Numbered from the stretch's first letter, positions 34,895 to 43,726 are shown. The stretch is DNA of 64,000 nucleotides from Sphingomonadales bacterium (GCA_019455285.1 JACFMS010000011.1:57080-121079), one strand, 5' to 3'. The notes: generated by a model not told the origin, from the letters alone. Translations and numbers: made by a program.

Positions 34895-35000
34895 TCTTCC
34901 TGTGCTTTTGCAGATTTTTGATAAAGCAATCCCTCTAGCCGCCGCATAACCGCGGCTGGACTTTATTCTTGCAGTAAGTGGACGGCTTAGCCGTTAGGCG

Positions 35001-36050
35001 CTATTTTCTGATGTATTCCGCCGACGGATGCGCCCTGGGGTAGTTCTGCAGGAAACGGAACATCTGCGCCACGTAGCGGTCATGGTGCAGCACGTTATCC
35101 ATACGGAAACTGATATTATCCATGATCGGCTGGTCGTCCTCCACCATCAGCGCATGCGACCAGCGCTCCAACGCGCCCAGCGCCGTATTAGTCGCCTGTT
35201 CGCCGCCGGCGCTTTCGGGAAACCGCGGCATGGCCATGATGGTATAGCCGTAGGTGCAGCCCTCCTTGGTGATGGGCGTGCCGACGACCACGGCATAGGC
35301 ATTAATGCCCGCCAGATCGCCGCCGAACACCAAGAAATTGCTGCCGACAATCTGCGCCTCGATCACCGACTTCGCGCCGCCGCCCCGCATGTTGTCGCGC
35401 CATTCCATGCCGCCGGTCTGCCGCATGCCGTTATCATGAAATTCGACGTTGGGATATTTTTCGATGTCCAGGCCATGAAGAATGATCAGATGCTGAAAAT
35501 CGACGCTGTTGGTGATCTGCAACCCGATATCGAGCTTGAATTTCAGCGTGCCATAGGTGCGGTACATCAATTTATCCGCCGGGATGGGAAACTCGGGCAG
35601 CTGATAGGTGGGCTCCAGGCCGTTGAAGGCGAACACGAGGCCCCACTTCTCCATGGTCGGAAATACGAACTGACGGGCATTTTTCGGGATCGCGCCGCCG
35701 ATGGGGATGTGTTTGCAGGCGCCGTCCTGGCCATAGCGCCAATGATGGTAGGGGCACTGGATCTCATTGCCCATCACCTTGCCGCCCACGCCTAAGTCGG
35801 CGCCGAAATGCCGGCAATAGGCGCTCATCACGGTGACCGCGCCGTTCTCGCCCCGAAACACCACCACCCGGCCGTCAAGGAAGTCCATCCCCTTGACCTC
35901 GCCCGCCCGAATATCGTTGGACAGGCACACCGGGTACCAGTTGACGTCAAACCCGCCCTCACCCTGCGGCGGCACCCGTTCACCCCGAGTCTCCGACCGC
36001 GGCTTGGGCTTGGCGGGCTTATCAAGCTTGCCTTCAACGATTTTATCCAT
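35001..36050 (-). CDS. Rieske non-heme iron oxygenase, copy A
   Basis: 349 aa oxygenase alpha-subunit type protein. The Rieske [2Fe-2S] ligands are Cys79, His81, Cys99 and His102 (YCRHFG and QCPYHHW). The mononuclear iron motif is D184-x2-H187-x4-H192 (VDFQHLIILH), which resembles the KshA/VanA-type monooxygenase group. ATG at 36050 is preferred (GGAG nine bases upstream) to GTG at 36059. No dedicated reductase or ferredoxin gene is adjacent. Residues from about 16 to 161 are identical to copy B, whereas the catalytic domain is only moderately similar. An 18-bp palindrome lies 73 bp upstream. Confidence 0.9.
   Translation of the reverse strand: MDKIVEGKLDKPAKPKPRSETRGERVPPQGEGGFDVNWYPVCLSNDIRAGEVKGMDFLDGRVVVFRGENGAVTVMSAYCRHFGADLGVGGKVMGNEIQCPYHHWRYGQDGACKHIPIGGAIPKNARQFVFPTMEKWGLVFAFNGLEPTYQLPEFPIPADKLMYRTYGTLKFKLDIGLQITNSVDFQHLIILHGLDIEKYPNVEFHDNGMRQTGGMEWRDNMRGGGAKSVIEAQIVGSNFLVFGGDLAGINAYAVVVGTPITKEGCTYGYTIMAMPRFPESAGGEQATNTALGALERWSHALMVEDDQPIMDNISFRMDNVLHHDRYVAQMFRFLQNYPRAHPSAEYIRK
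35572..36003. repeat. Rieske-domain segment nearly identical to 38853-39284 (arm A)
   Basis: The part of copy A encoding the N-terminal and Rieske domain is almost base-for-base the same as the equivalent part of copy B, with only about ten substitutions by eye. The flanking catalytic-domain DNA diverges abruptly after the ADKL codons. This is a direct repeat with a 3.28-kb period and a possible substrate for recombination that would delete or amplify the intervening genes. Edges are accurate to a few bases. Confidence 0.85.
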
Positions 36051-36122
36051 GTCAAACACTCCCTTAGCGGGTAACGCCGCTTCTCTTCAGGGTGATTCTG
36101 CCAAATTGCCGCGTTCCTCACA

Positions 36123-36140
36123 ATCACAGGAAACTGTGAT
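36123..36140. promoter_or_regulatory. 18-bp palindrome, copy A (candidate LuxR-family box)
   Basis: ATCACAG, GAAA, CTGTGAT: 7-bp perfect arms around a 4-base spacer. An identical 18-mer lies at 39393-39410. Both sit 62-73 bp upstream of a Rieske oxygenase start. Copy A lies in the 96-bp gap between the opine-dehydrogenase-like gene and Rieske copy A, implying a second promoter there. Control by the LuxR protein at 39565-40722 is inferred from proximity. Confidence 0.68.
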
Positions 36141-36146
36141 GCCGGT

Positions 36147-37229
36147 TCAAAGCCCTTGCCGGAGAAACACCGCCATCTGATTTCGGTCTAAATCAGCCAA
36201 CCCCAGGGCTTCCAGCGTACGACCTTGCGCATAAAGATCCTGGCCAGTTATCACCGAGGCGATGGCCAAAAATCCCTCGGCAAGGGGGGTGGCAACACCG
36301 GCCCAGCGCCCGACGGAGGCCAGAAACGCAAGACCCAACTTGGTGTCTTCTGTCATATAGCGATGGCGCATCAGATCGATATTCTCACGCCAGTCACCGC
36401 TGGCGATGAGCCTGTCGTGAGAGGCGCGGCCATACATCCACTCCGGACCATCATCAGCGTAATGATCCGCCAGAGGGTAATGGGGCGCGCCATAGCCCAG
36501 CGCAACCCTGATGGCGATCCGTTCGGCATCGAGCGCATCCGTCACCCGGCGAATGGAAGCTTGGGTTCCTTCATTATGAATATCCCAGCGTGCGAAGTGC
36601 TCCAGCGGCCCGGCATTCATCATGATGAGCGGCGGATGAATGATCGGCCCCGCGTTCATCAGCGCCGCCGATAGACAGTCTTCAATGCCTTCAACGGAAC
36701 AATAGAGCGCCTTTAAGCGCGCTATCGCCTGCCCGGCGTTGCGCGCTGGAAAGACGCCCGTGGGCAGATGCTTGGCGTACGCCGAGATGACGATTTCCCG
36801 ACCCCCATGCTTGCGCGCCAAATAGGGCAGCGTTCCGGTTTCCGCAAAACTCACGTTCGCATCATTGCCCGCCGCGCGCATTGCCTTGAGAAAAAGGTAA
36901 CTGCCAAAGGTTCCAGGCGGCAGGAAGATGACTTGCCCGTCCTCAAGGTGAGGCGCGATCGCCTCGGCCAGCGATTCATGGGTAGTGGCCGGCAGGGGAA
37001 TGATGATGACATCCGCGCTCTTGATGGCTTCTGTCAAGGAAAGTGTTGGCATTGCGATTTTGACCTCGCGTACGCCCTGGTGATCGCGCAGCATGACGCC
37101 GCCGCTGTCAAGCACAGGCGCAAAGCTTGCCTCATCGCGTCGCCAGAAACGCACCCGATGGCCGCGCTCGGATAAATCGGCCGCTGTTGCATAGCAGCCG
37201 TGGCCGCCCCCTAAGACCGCAACTTCCAT
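36147..37229 (-). CDS. NAD/NADP octopine/nopaline dehydrogenase family protein
   Basis: 360 aa opine-dehydrogenase-fold oxidoreductase. The N-terminal Rossmann loop is VAVLGGGHGCYATAADL (starting at residue 3), with a following WRRDE that may prefer NADP. The C-terminal opine domain includes AALMNAGPIIHPPLIMMNAGPLE (catalytic His in IIHPP) and a conserved D-x-E near TEDTKLG. Opine dehydrogenases join or split an amino acid and a 2-oxoacid at a secondary amine; here a dehydrogenase step on another substrate is equally possible. It follows KAS-III copy B by 24 bp, so the B operon is Rieske, KAS-III, this gene. Confidence 0.84.
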   Translation of the reverse strand: MEVAVLGGGHGCYATAADLSERGHRVRFWRRDEASFAPVLDSGGVMLRDHQGVREVKIAMPTLSLTEAIKSADVIIIPLPATTHESLAEAIAPHLEDGQVIFLPPGTFGSYLFLKAMRAAGNDANVSFAETGTLPYLARKHGGREIVISAYAKHLPTGVFPARNAGQAIARLKALYCSVEGIEDCLSAALMNAGPIIHPPLIMMNAGPLEHFARWDIHNEGTQASIRRVTDALDAERIAIRVALGYGAPHYPLADHYADDGPEWMYGRASHDRLIASGDWRENIDLMRHRYMTEDTKLGLAFLASVGRWAGVATPLAEGFLAIASVITGQDLYAQGRTLEALGLADLDRNQMAVFLRQGL

Positions 37230-37253
37230 ACCTTGACCGCCGTTTTCGTCCCA

Positions 37254-38267
37254 TCACCCATGCCAGCGCACGATCACGGTAGGCGTATGCCCGCCGCCGC
37301 CGGGCGCGAACAGCGCCAGGATCGCGCCCGCAGGTATGGCGTTGTCAGCGATCAAGTCGGCAAACGTCGCCGGCACGTCGCACGCGCCGACGTTGCCGTA
37401 CTTATCCCAGGTTGAGCACCAGCGGTCTCGCGTCAAACCCAATGGCTCGACCGCCTTTTCCCAGATCTCCAACAGCCCGCTGAATGCCTGATGCGCGATT
37501 ACCATATCAATATCCGTGATCTTGATGCCCGCCTTGGCGCTGGCGTTGGTCATGGCGTCCACCACCATCTTGGATAGCACCGTGGCGTAAAGATCATCAA
37601 ACTCCTGATCCAGACGCGGACCGCAGGCCTGATTTAATACCCACTTGGTATTCTGCACGAGTTCGGGCCTGATCTGTTGATCAAATCCCAGCGCGGCGGC
37701 GAAATATATTTCGCCATAGGTTTCGCTATTATAGGCGAGAATATCGCCACGCAGATTTTGCGTGGAAATAATCGCCGCGCCAGCGCCATCCCCCAGCACT
37801 GCTGCTGTGGGGTGAGAGGTATCAATGCCCCAGCCGCCGGTTTCCAAGGCCGAGACCGCCATCACCAATACCCGCTTATACTCGCCGCCGGCCTTGATGG
37901 CGTTCGACGCTATTTCACAGGCATCGAGGAAACTGGCGCAAATATCCTGAATATTCCAGGCCGGCGTTTTTAATCTGAAGCCCAGTTTTTTATGCACGAA
38001 GGCCGCCAGCCCCGGCACGATGAAGCGGCCACCGAAGCTTTGACAGATGATAAGGTCGATGTCCTCGGGCTTCAGATTAGCGGACTGCAATGCTTTTTCC
38101 GCCACTTTCACCGCCATGATCTCATTGGCGTGCGGGTCAGGAAACCGCCGCTTTTCCTTTGGAATGGTCATCCAGGCGGGAGTTGTGGGCTTTAAGTACG
38201 CATAGTCCTCGCGCGTGACCCTGGTCTCCGGAAAATACGAGACCATCGTTTCAATGCCGACCCGCAT
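37254..38267 (-). CDS. KAS III-like thiolase-fold enzyme, copy B
   Basis: 337 aa paralogue of the protein at 33875-34894. The triad is Cys110 (NIQDICASF), His259 (VIAHQAF) and Asn292 (YGNVGACD). The segment from RRFPDPHANE to ALETGGWG is nearly the same in both copies, while residues about 185-240 (FAAALGFDQQIRP region) are clearly different. The gene begins 17 bp after the stop of Rieske copy B, so they form a pair. As with copy A, the enzyme class is clear and the reaction is not. Confidence 0.85.
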   Translation of the reverse strand: MRVGIETMVSYFPETRVTREDYAYLKPTTPAWMTIPKEKRRFPDPHANEIMAVKVAEKALQSANLKPEDIDLIICQSFGGRFIVPGLAAFVHKKLGFRLKTPAWNIQDICASFLDACEIASNAIKAGGEYKRVLVMAVSALETGGWGIDTSHPTAAVLGDGAGAAIISTQNLRGDILAYNSETYGEIYFAAALGFDQQIRPELVQNTKWVLNQACGPRLDQEFDDLYATVLSKMVVDAMTNASAKAGIKITDIDMVIAHQAFSGLLEIWEKAVEPLGLTRDRWCSTWDKYGNVGACDVPATFADLIADNAIPAGAILALFAPGGGGHTPTVIVRWHG

Positions 38268-38284
38268 GTCTTTATTCCTTGCCG

Positions 38285-39331
38285 TTATTTTCTGATGTAT
38301 TCCGCCGACGGGTGCGCCCTCGGATAGGCCTGCAAATAGCGCACCATCTGCATCACATAGCGGTCGTGATTCAAGAGATTATCCATGCGGAAGCTGACGT
38401 TATTGGTGATCGGCAAATCATCGTCGATCATTAGCGCGTGGGCCCAGTGCTCAATGGCGCCAAGGACGGTTTCCGTCGCCTGCCGGGAGGCCGGATCTTC
38501 ACCTAGTTTGGGCACCGCGATGATGGTGTAAACATCGCTGATGCCGTCACGGATGATCGGCACGCCGGCAATGCCCATATAAGCGTTCATCCCCGCCAAA
38601 TCGCCGCCGAACATCAAGAAGTTGGTGCCGGTCAATGAGACGTCGACGGTGGACTTGGCGCCGCCGCCCCGCAAGTTGTCACGCCACACCATGCCCTTTT
38701 GCTCCAACCCATATTTATGGAAGCTGATTTCAGGGTATTTCTCGATGTCCAGGCCATGCAGAATGATCAGATGTTGGAAATCAACGTTATTGGTGGCCTG
38801 CAGCGCGATATCCAGTTTGCATTTGATCTTACCAAAGGTGCGGATGGCAAGCTTATCCGCCGGGATGGGAAACTCTGGCAACTGATAGGTGGGCTCCAGG
38901 CCGTTGAAGGCGAACACGAGGCCCCACTTCTCCATGGTCGGAAATACGAACTGACGGGCATTTTTCGGGATCGCGCCGCCGATGGGGATGTGTTTGCAGG
39001 CGCCGTCCTGGCCATAGCGCCAATGATGGTAGGGGCACTGGATCTCATTGCCCATCACCTTGCCGCCCACGCCTAAGTCGGCGCCGAAATGCCGGCAATA
39101 GGCGCTCATCACGGTGACCGCGCCGTTCTCGCCCCGAAACACCACCACCCGGCCATCGAGGAAATCCATCCCCTTGACCTCGCCCGCCCGAATATCGTTG
39201 GACAGGCACACCGGATACCAGTTGACGTCAAATCCGCCCTCACCCTGCGGCGGCACCCGTTCGCCCCGAGTCTCCGACCGCGGCTTGCGCTTAATGGCGA
39301 CAGACTTTGTTTCCAAACTTTTAGCGCTCAT
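38285..39331 (-). CDS. Rieske non-heme iron oxygenase, copy B
   Basis: 348 aa paralogue of the oxygenase at 35001-36050. It has the same Rieske motifs (YCRHFG, QCPYHHW) and iron motif VDFQHLIILH. The N-terminal about 145 residues after the first 15 are identical to copy A; the catalytic domain differs at many positions, especially in ISFHKYGLEQ and VSLTGTNFLM, the part that shapes the substrate pocket. ATG at 39331 is supported by GGAGCGAGAGG. It is the first gene of the B operon and has the 18-bp palindrome 62 bp upstream. Confidence 0.9.
   Translation of the reverse strand: MSAKSLETKSVAIKRKPRSETRGERVPPQGEGGFDVNWYPVCLSNDIRAGEVKGMDFLDGRVVVFRGENGAVTVMSAYCRHFGADLGVGGKVMGNEIQCPYHHWRYGQDGACKHIPIGGAIPKNARQFVFPTMEKWGLVFAFNGLEPTYQLPEFPIPADKLAIRTFGKIKCKLDIALQATNNVDFQHLIILHGLDIEKYPEISFHKYGLEQKGMVWRDNLRGGGAKSTVDVSLTGTNFLMFGGDLAGMNAYMGIAGVPIIRDGISDVYTIIAVPKLGEDPASRQATETVLGAIEHWAHALMIDDDLPITNNVSFRMDNLLNHDRYVMQMVRYLQAYPRAHPSAEYIRK
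38853..39284. repeat. Rieske-domain segment nearly identical to 35572-36003 (arm B)
   Basis: Second member of the direct repeat. The match covers the coding region for the N-terminal and Rieske domain of copy B. A few synonymous changes are visible, for example in the codons around GGxCATCGAGG and GATACCAG. Edges are accurate to a few bases. Confidence 0.85.
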
Positions 39332-39392
39332 CCTCTCGCTCCTTCTCCCTGGACCGCATGTCATAAGTTTATGATGCAACGCGATAAGGGCA

Positions 39393-39410
39393 ATCACAGG
39401 AAACTGTGAT
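39393..39410. promoter_or_regulatory. 18-bp palindrome, copy B (candidate LuxR-family box)
   Basis: Identical to the palindrome at 36123-36140 (ATCACAG, GAAA, CTGTGAT). It lies in the 233-bp divergent region between Rieske copy B and the luxR-like gene, 62 bp from the former and 154 bp from the latter. The rest of that region is AT-rich and holds no gene. Confidence 0.7.
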
Positions 39411-39564
39411 GACGGGCCGCCGCCTTGGGCGTCGAAGTCTAATAAACTGGGAATATTAGATATTTTTATATTCTTAAGGCGCGATCCGTAAGCTAGAATG
39501 AAAAATCATAGAAAATCGCAAAAAATAACGACAGGCTATTTAATTTAGCATTTGAGGCGTCTGG

Positions 39565-40722
39565 ATGCCCACCTTAAGCCAAGCAGATATCGATCAAGTT
39601 ATCCGGCTGAACAGGGCCGTTAGTGAAATCGATTCGGTTGACGAGCTGCGCTGCGAAACCCTGTGCCGGATGGAGGACATCTTTCGCGCGCCGTGCAGCA
39701 TGTTTCTACTGCGCCCGCAAGGATCACCGATCGCCACCTTTGACCGCTACATGGTTCGCGGACTGCCGGAAGTTTTTCCGCGCACCTACTCCTATCGCGC
39801 CCTCATCATTGATCCATTTGCGCGTACATTGATGAGCCAGCCCGGCATGGAGTTGGTGCCGGAAGTGAGAATTGGCAGCGAAATTGTTTCCTATCACGAC
39901 TTGATGGATAGCTCTTTCTATCGGGAATACATGCATCCCTTTGATATTTATCATATGCTGCGCATGGAGCTGGTTATCCATGGCAACTCCATCGCCACCC
40001 TTGGGTTGTTTCGCCCCAAGCGAGATCCTGATTTTTCCACCGCCGATAATTTGAAGGCGATGTTGTCTGTGTCGGCCATCGCCAATGCCCTGGGACGCGC
40101 CATTCAGTTGGAAAAGTATCAGGAAAGCTTCTCGCTTTTGGAAAAGAGCGCTTCCGCCATATCACGAGTGGGCTTGCTGATATTGGATGAGCACCTGACT
40201 GTGCTTTATTGCGATGCCAATGCCCAAGAATGGTTCGGCAACGATGCAGGAGAAATGGCGGGAACGCGCCAAATCTCAACCGCCCTTCCTCCCAAACTTT
40301 CCGCTTTACTGACGGAATTCCATCAGCGTCTCCGGAAAGATGCGGACGTTGAGAAGTTTGAGCGCACGCTCAGCATTTCCAATCAACAACATACTGCTTC
40401 CGCTCAGGCGCACGTGCGGGCGCATAAGACGATTTACGGCCGCTGGCGCATCCTGGTTTACGTACTGCCTGACGAGCGCAGCCTATGCCCGCTGAACCGG
40501 TTGTTGAACCTGGGCTTAAGCAAGCGCGAGGCTGAGATCGTACAGTTGGTAGTCGACGGTCTGAGGAACTATGAAATCGCCGATAAAATCTCCATCAGCC
40601 TTAATACGGTTCAGTCTCACTTGAACAAAATCTTCCGCAAATTGGGTGTATCCAACCGCTCCGAACTGATTGTCAAGGTAACCAAAACGGCGGATGTAAG
40701 CGGCCTGCGCGGGTTGCAATAG
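39565..40722 (+). CDS. LuxR family transcriptional regulator with GAF/PAS-like sensor region
   Basis: 385 aa regulator. The C-terminal 65 residues are a LuxR helix-turn-helix (LGLSKREAEIVQLVVDGL, NYEIADKISISLNTVQSHLNKI, FRKLGVSNRSEL). Residues about 15-175 look like a GAF-type domain and 185-300 like a PAS-type fold (VGLLILDEHLTVLYCDANAQEWFG), so it is a one-component sensor rather than a phosphorylated response regulator. It is divergent from the Rieske/KAS-III B operon. The identical palindromes in front of both Rieske genes are its probable binding sites. Confidence 0.87.
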   Translation: MPTLSQADIDQVIRLNRAVSEIDSVDELRCETLCRMEDIFRAPCSMFLLRPQGSPIATFDRYMVRGLPEVFPRTYSYRALIIDPFARTLMSQPGMELVPEVRIGSEIVSYHDLMDSSFYREYMHPFDIYHMLRMELVIHGNSIATLGLFRPKRDPDFSTADNLKAMLSVSAIANALGRAIQLEKYQESFSLLEKSASAISRVGLLILDEHLTVLYCDANAQEWFGNDAGEMAGTRQISTALPPKLSALLTEFHQRLRKDADVEKFERTLSISNQQHTASAQAHVRAHKTIYGRWRILVYVLPDERSLCPLNRLLNLGLSKREAEIVQLVVDGLRNYEIADKISISLNTVQSHLNKIFRKLGVSNRSELIVKVTKTADVSGLRGLQ

Positions 40723-40762
40723 ATAAAAAACATCCGAAGGTATTTGAATAGAAAAAATATTG

Positions 40763-40798
40763 TGAATAGCACCCTTGGTCCCAAAGGGTGTCTATTCA
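40763..40798 (-). terminator. strong hairpin, probable terminator of the minus-strand F420 catabolic operon
   Basis: TGAATAG and CACCCTT (40763-40776) pair with AAGGGTG and CTATTCA (40784-40798) with a single bulged T, giving 14 bp. Read on the minus strand it is followed by CAATATTTTTTC, a T-rich tail. It lies about 185 bp after the DUF917 stop. The rest of the 261-bp gap 40723-40983 is AT-rich and I see no gene in it. Confidence 0.6.
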
Positions 40799-40983
40799 TA
40801 AGTAAACCTCAGGACCTATTAAATATTTAAATATACTGCAGATGCTGCGCTGAGTTGATTCAATGGCAGTTCCATTAGGGGGAATGCCATAAATGAATTG
40901 AATTGAAAAACTTCATACCGACTGGTTTCGCCATCCACATCGCCGCAACCATCATCTTCTGGATCAATCAATGGGTAATGAGC

Positions 40984-42102
40984 CTAGATTTTTACATCCT
41001 CTGCTTCAGCGATATCGGCATGCAAAATCTCAATCGGCGTGAACTCTTCTTTAAGTCCAAAACAAGAGGGACCAAAAACAGATAACGCCTCCGGAGTCCG
41101 CATTACCGGCGCCGCGCTCATTCCTACGACACTCACACGCTGACCGTATTTGAGCGCTTCTGTTGTGATCGGCTCAGCCGTTTCACTATCCATAATGCAA
41201 ATCAGATCCGGGACGATCGCGACCGTACGCCCGTTCACCTTGGCAACCAGATTCTCATTCTGGAACGTGATCTTCATTACATCCTGAGCGTCGATTGCCT
41301 GCAACGTACATTCGCCAATAGTAAAGCCCCGGCTAGTATCCCGTCTTAAGTCCGTGATCTTACCGGCAAACAGGATCTTACATCGGCCGTAATAGGGGTT
41401 GGTCTTCAGAAAAGCGATCAGCGACTCTGCCGGATTACCGGACTTTCTACCCTCGGCAATGGCGCGCCCGATATTCAGGGCCATGGTCAAGGTCCCCGGC
41501 ACGCCTGTTTTCTTCAGCTCATGGCCAAGCATGGGGTAGCAGGAAATCATGACGCTCAGTCCCATCTGAACGGCATTCACCCGGGCAAAATCCTCCGCCG
41601 CCTTAGCGTTGTTGGTTTCGATCACCACAGAGGAAAGGTTTTCATCCACCATGGCCAAAGGGGTTGCGGAAACGCCATAGACGTTAAACGTCACCATCTG
41701 CAACTCCGGGAACGCCCGGCCCATCCCGTCTGCATTAACCAATGGTATTCCCAGGCGCGCGGCGGCAACGATCGGGATCATGGAGTTGCAACCGCCGATC
41801 TCGATCGGCGTGATGAAATCAGCCCTGCGGCCAAGGCGTTCTTCCAGTTTACGGACTGAGGTCTCAACATCGTCGCCGCTGGCGATTTTCTCAATCAAGA
41901 CAGAAGGCGCGCCCAACATGGCGGAGGTGAATACCTGCGCATCATCCGGCACATCTTCCAGTTCCACAATCTCAGGCATGCCACATTCACGAATGGCTTC
42001 CTGCGCCATCAGGCGTCCGATATAAGGGTCACCGCCGCCGCCCGTGCCCAACAGGGCAGCGCCACGGGCCAGATCCACCAAATCCTCAATGGCAAGCTTC
42101 AT
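40984..42102 (-). CDS. DUF917 (S-methyl-thiohydantoin desulfurase-like) family protein
   Basis: 372 aa protein of the DUF917 family. The N-terminal GAALLGTGGGGDPYIGRL is the conserved glycine-rich motif, and GCNSMIPIVAAARLGIPLVNADGMGRAFPE (read in parts) is the other hallmark. Members are often encoded beside, or fused to, hydantoinase/oxoprolinase proteins, and one group is linked to thiohydantoin desulfuration. Here the hydantoinase-type gene lies 33 bp upstream. The ATG at 42102 with GGGAGAGAG upstream is chosen over TTG at 42114. A role in cyclic imide or lactam processing is inference. Confidence 0.83.
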   Translation of the reverse strand: MKLAIEDLVDLARGAALLGTGGGGDPYIGRLMAQEAIRECGMPEIVELEDVPDDAQVFTSAMLGAPSVLIEKIASGDDVETSVRKLEERLGRRADFITPIEIGGCNSMIPIVAAARLGIPLVNADGMGRAFPELQMVTFNVYGVSATPLAMVDENLSSVVIETNNAKAAEDFARVNAVQMGLSVMISCYPMLGHELKKTGVPGTLTMALNIGRAIAEGRKSGNPAESLIAFLKTNPYYGRCKILFAGKITDLRRDTSRGFTIGECTLQAIDAQDVMKITFQNENLVAKVNGRTVAIVPDLICIMDSETAEPITTEALKYGQRVSVVGMSAAPVMRTPEALSVFGPSCFGLKEEFTPIEILHADIAEAEDVKI

Positions 42103-42135
42103 TCTCTCTCCCAATATATTTGCGTCTGGCGGTAT

Positions 42136-43698
42136 TCAGATAGCCTCAGGTGTCGCCAGTTGCAGATCACCGGTGACTTTCAGGCGAAGGCGAACAGCCC
42201 CGCCGGGCACATAGGCGAGCGGTACTTCCTCAATGTCCGTGACCTCTACGGTTTGCGCATCCGCCCCGGCAGCAATCGCCGCCTTGATCGCTTCTTTGCG
42301 GGCTTCATCAATGGCCGCTTCGCGGCCCTTTGTTTCATAGGAATAAACGCGGTCCACTTCGCCACTCACCTGCGCGATGGAGGCTCCGATGGCGTTGGCC
42401 ACCCCGGCATTTTCCGGAATGATGACCTCGGACGTTCCGGGGATATCATCGTAGATCAGCACAGAGCCGCCGCCAACGAGGATCAACGGGACTGCGTCCG
42501 CGCTGGTTTTCATACGGTCCACACCCTCGGCCACGATGGCATGAATGCGCGCCCGCGCCTTGTCCGCCAGATCAGAGGAAAGGCCGCTGAGCTTGCTGCG
42601 GTCGCCGATATCGGCATAGCCGCAGGCCACCGCAATGTCAGTTGCAGTCAGGACATTCCCGCCAAAGACCATGCCCTTTTGCAACAATTGGTATCCCACG
42701 GATCGGGGACCGACCTTAACGCCACTCCCTTCGGCAACAACGTGACTGCCGCCGCCCAACCCCAGCGCCAGAATGTCTGGCATACGGAAGTTGGTGCGAA
42801 CACCACCGATATCCACAATTACGGATGACTCGCGCGGAAAACCGCCGCTGAGCATCCCGATATCCGTCGTCGTCCCGCCGATATCGGCGACCAGCGCTTC
42901 CTTCAAGCCGGAGAGAAAGGCGGCGCCGCGCATACTGTTCGTCGGCCCGGAAGCAAAAGTCAGGACCGGATATTTTTCCACATCGGTGGCCTGCATCAGC
43001 GTCCCATCATTCTGACTGATGAAAAACGGCGCTTGGATATTCAGGTCTTTCAACGCCTTGGAAAAAGATTGCACCACCCGTGTCGCCATTTCAGCGAGGC
43101 AGGCATTCATAATCGCGGTATTTTCGCGCTCCAGAAGGCCGATCCGTCCTATTCTGGAAGATAGCGTGACCTTGGCGTCGGGGATTTCATTACGGATGAT
43201 TTCCTCTGTACGTATTTCCAGATCGTCATTTACAGGAGAAAACATGGCCGTGACGGCAGCAGTTTTCAGCCCCCGTCGCTTCATGTCTCTGACGGCCTCC
43301 ATCACGCCTTTTTCATCAAAAGGCGCATTGGCCCGGCCATCATAGTGATACCCTCCGCGCAGCAGGTAACTGGCATCCCCGATATTCTGGCGGAGATCCT
43401 CCGGCCAATCCACCATGGGACGGAGGGATTTGGTCGCCGGCAGCGCAATCCTGAATACGCCGACGGGCAACAGATTCTTGCGCTCCACGAACGCATTGGT
43501 GAACTGGGTAGTGCCGATCATGACAGAAGTGATCTGGTTTTTGCCGACCCCAGATTGCTGGAGGACTGTTGAAATGGCCGCGACAATGCCGTCGGACACA
43601 TTTTCAGTGGTCGGAGATTTGGTCGCCGCAATGAGATTGCGTCCATCCATAATCACGGCGTCGGTATTCGTGCCGCCTACATCAACACCAATACGCAT
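42136..43698 (-). CDS. hydantoinase/oxoprolinase family protein
   Basis: 520 aa ASKHA-fold ATPase-like protein of the HyuA/5-oxoprolinase group. Phosphate-binding motifs are IGVDVGGTNTDAVIM at residues 3-17 and ALVADIGGTTTDIGML near 285, with GTTQFTNAFVERKN between them. At 520 residues it is shorter than the roughly 690 aa N-methylhydantoinase A subunit. ATP-dependent opening of a cyclic amide is the family reaction. No HyuB-type partner is present; the DUF917 protein may take that place. The gene lies between DUF917 and the LLM oxidoreductase on the same strand. Confidence 0.87.
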   Translation of the reverse strand: MRIGVDVGGTNTDAVIMDGRNLIAATKSPTTENVSDGIVAAISTVLQQSGVGKNQITSVMIGTTQFTNAFVERKNLLPVGVFRIALPATKSLRPMVDWPEDLRQNIGDASYLLRGGYHYDGRANAPFDEKGVMEAVRDMKRRGLKTAAVTAMFSPVNDDLEIRTEEIIRNEIPDAKVTLSSRIGRIGLLERENTAIMNACLAEMATRVVQSFSKALKDLNIQAPFFISQNDGTLMQATDVEKYPVLTFASGPTNSMRGAAFLSGLKEALVADIGGTTTDIGMLSGGFPRESSVIVDIGGVRTNFRMPDILALGLGGGSHVVAEGSGVKVGPRSVGYQLLQKGMVFGGNVLTATDIAVACGYADIGDRSKLSGLSSDLADKARARIHAIVAEGVDRMKTSADAVPLILVGGGSVLIYDDIPGTSEVIIPENAGVANAIGASIAQVSGEVDRVYSYETKGREAAIDEARKEAIKAAIAAGADAQTVEVTDIEEVPLAYVPGGAVRLRLKVTGDLQLATPEAI

Positions 43699-43726
43699 AA
43701 CACACCTCTTTCAGGCAAGGCTTCTT

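Noticed and set aside
35572..39284. Assembly duplication as the explanation of the near-identical Rieske segments
   Set aside because: The flanks, the catalytic domains and the intervening genes all differ, and each copy sits in its own complete operon, so two real loci are more likely; still worth a long-read check.
40903..41085. 60-codon plus-strand frame downstream of the luxR-like gene
   Set aside because: Overlaps the DUF917 3' end in antisense, lacks a ribosome binding site and has no recognisable motif.
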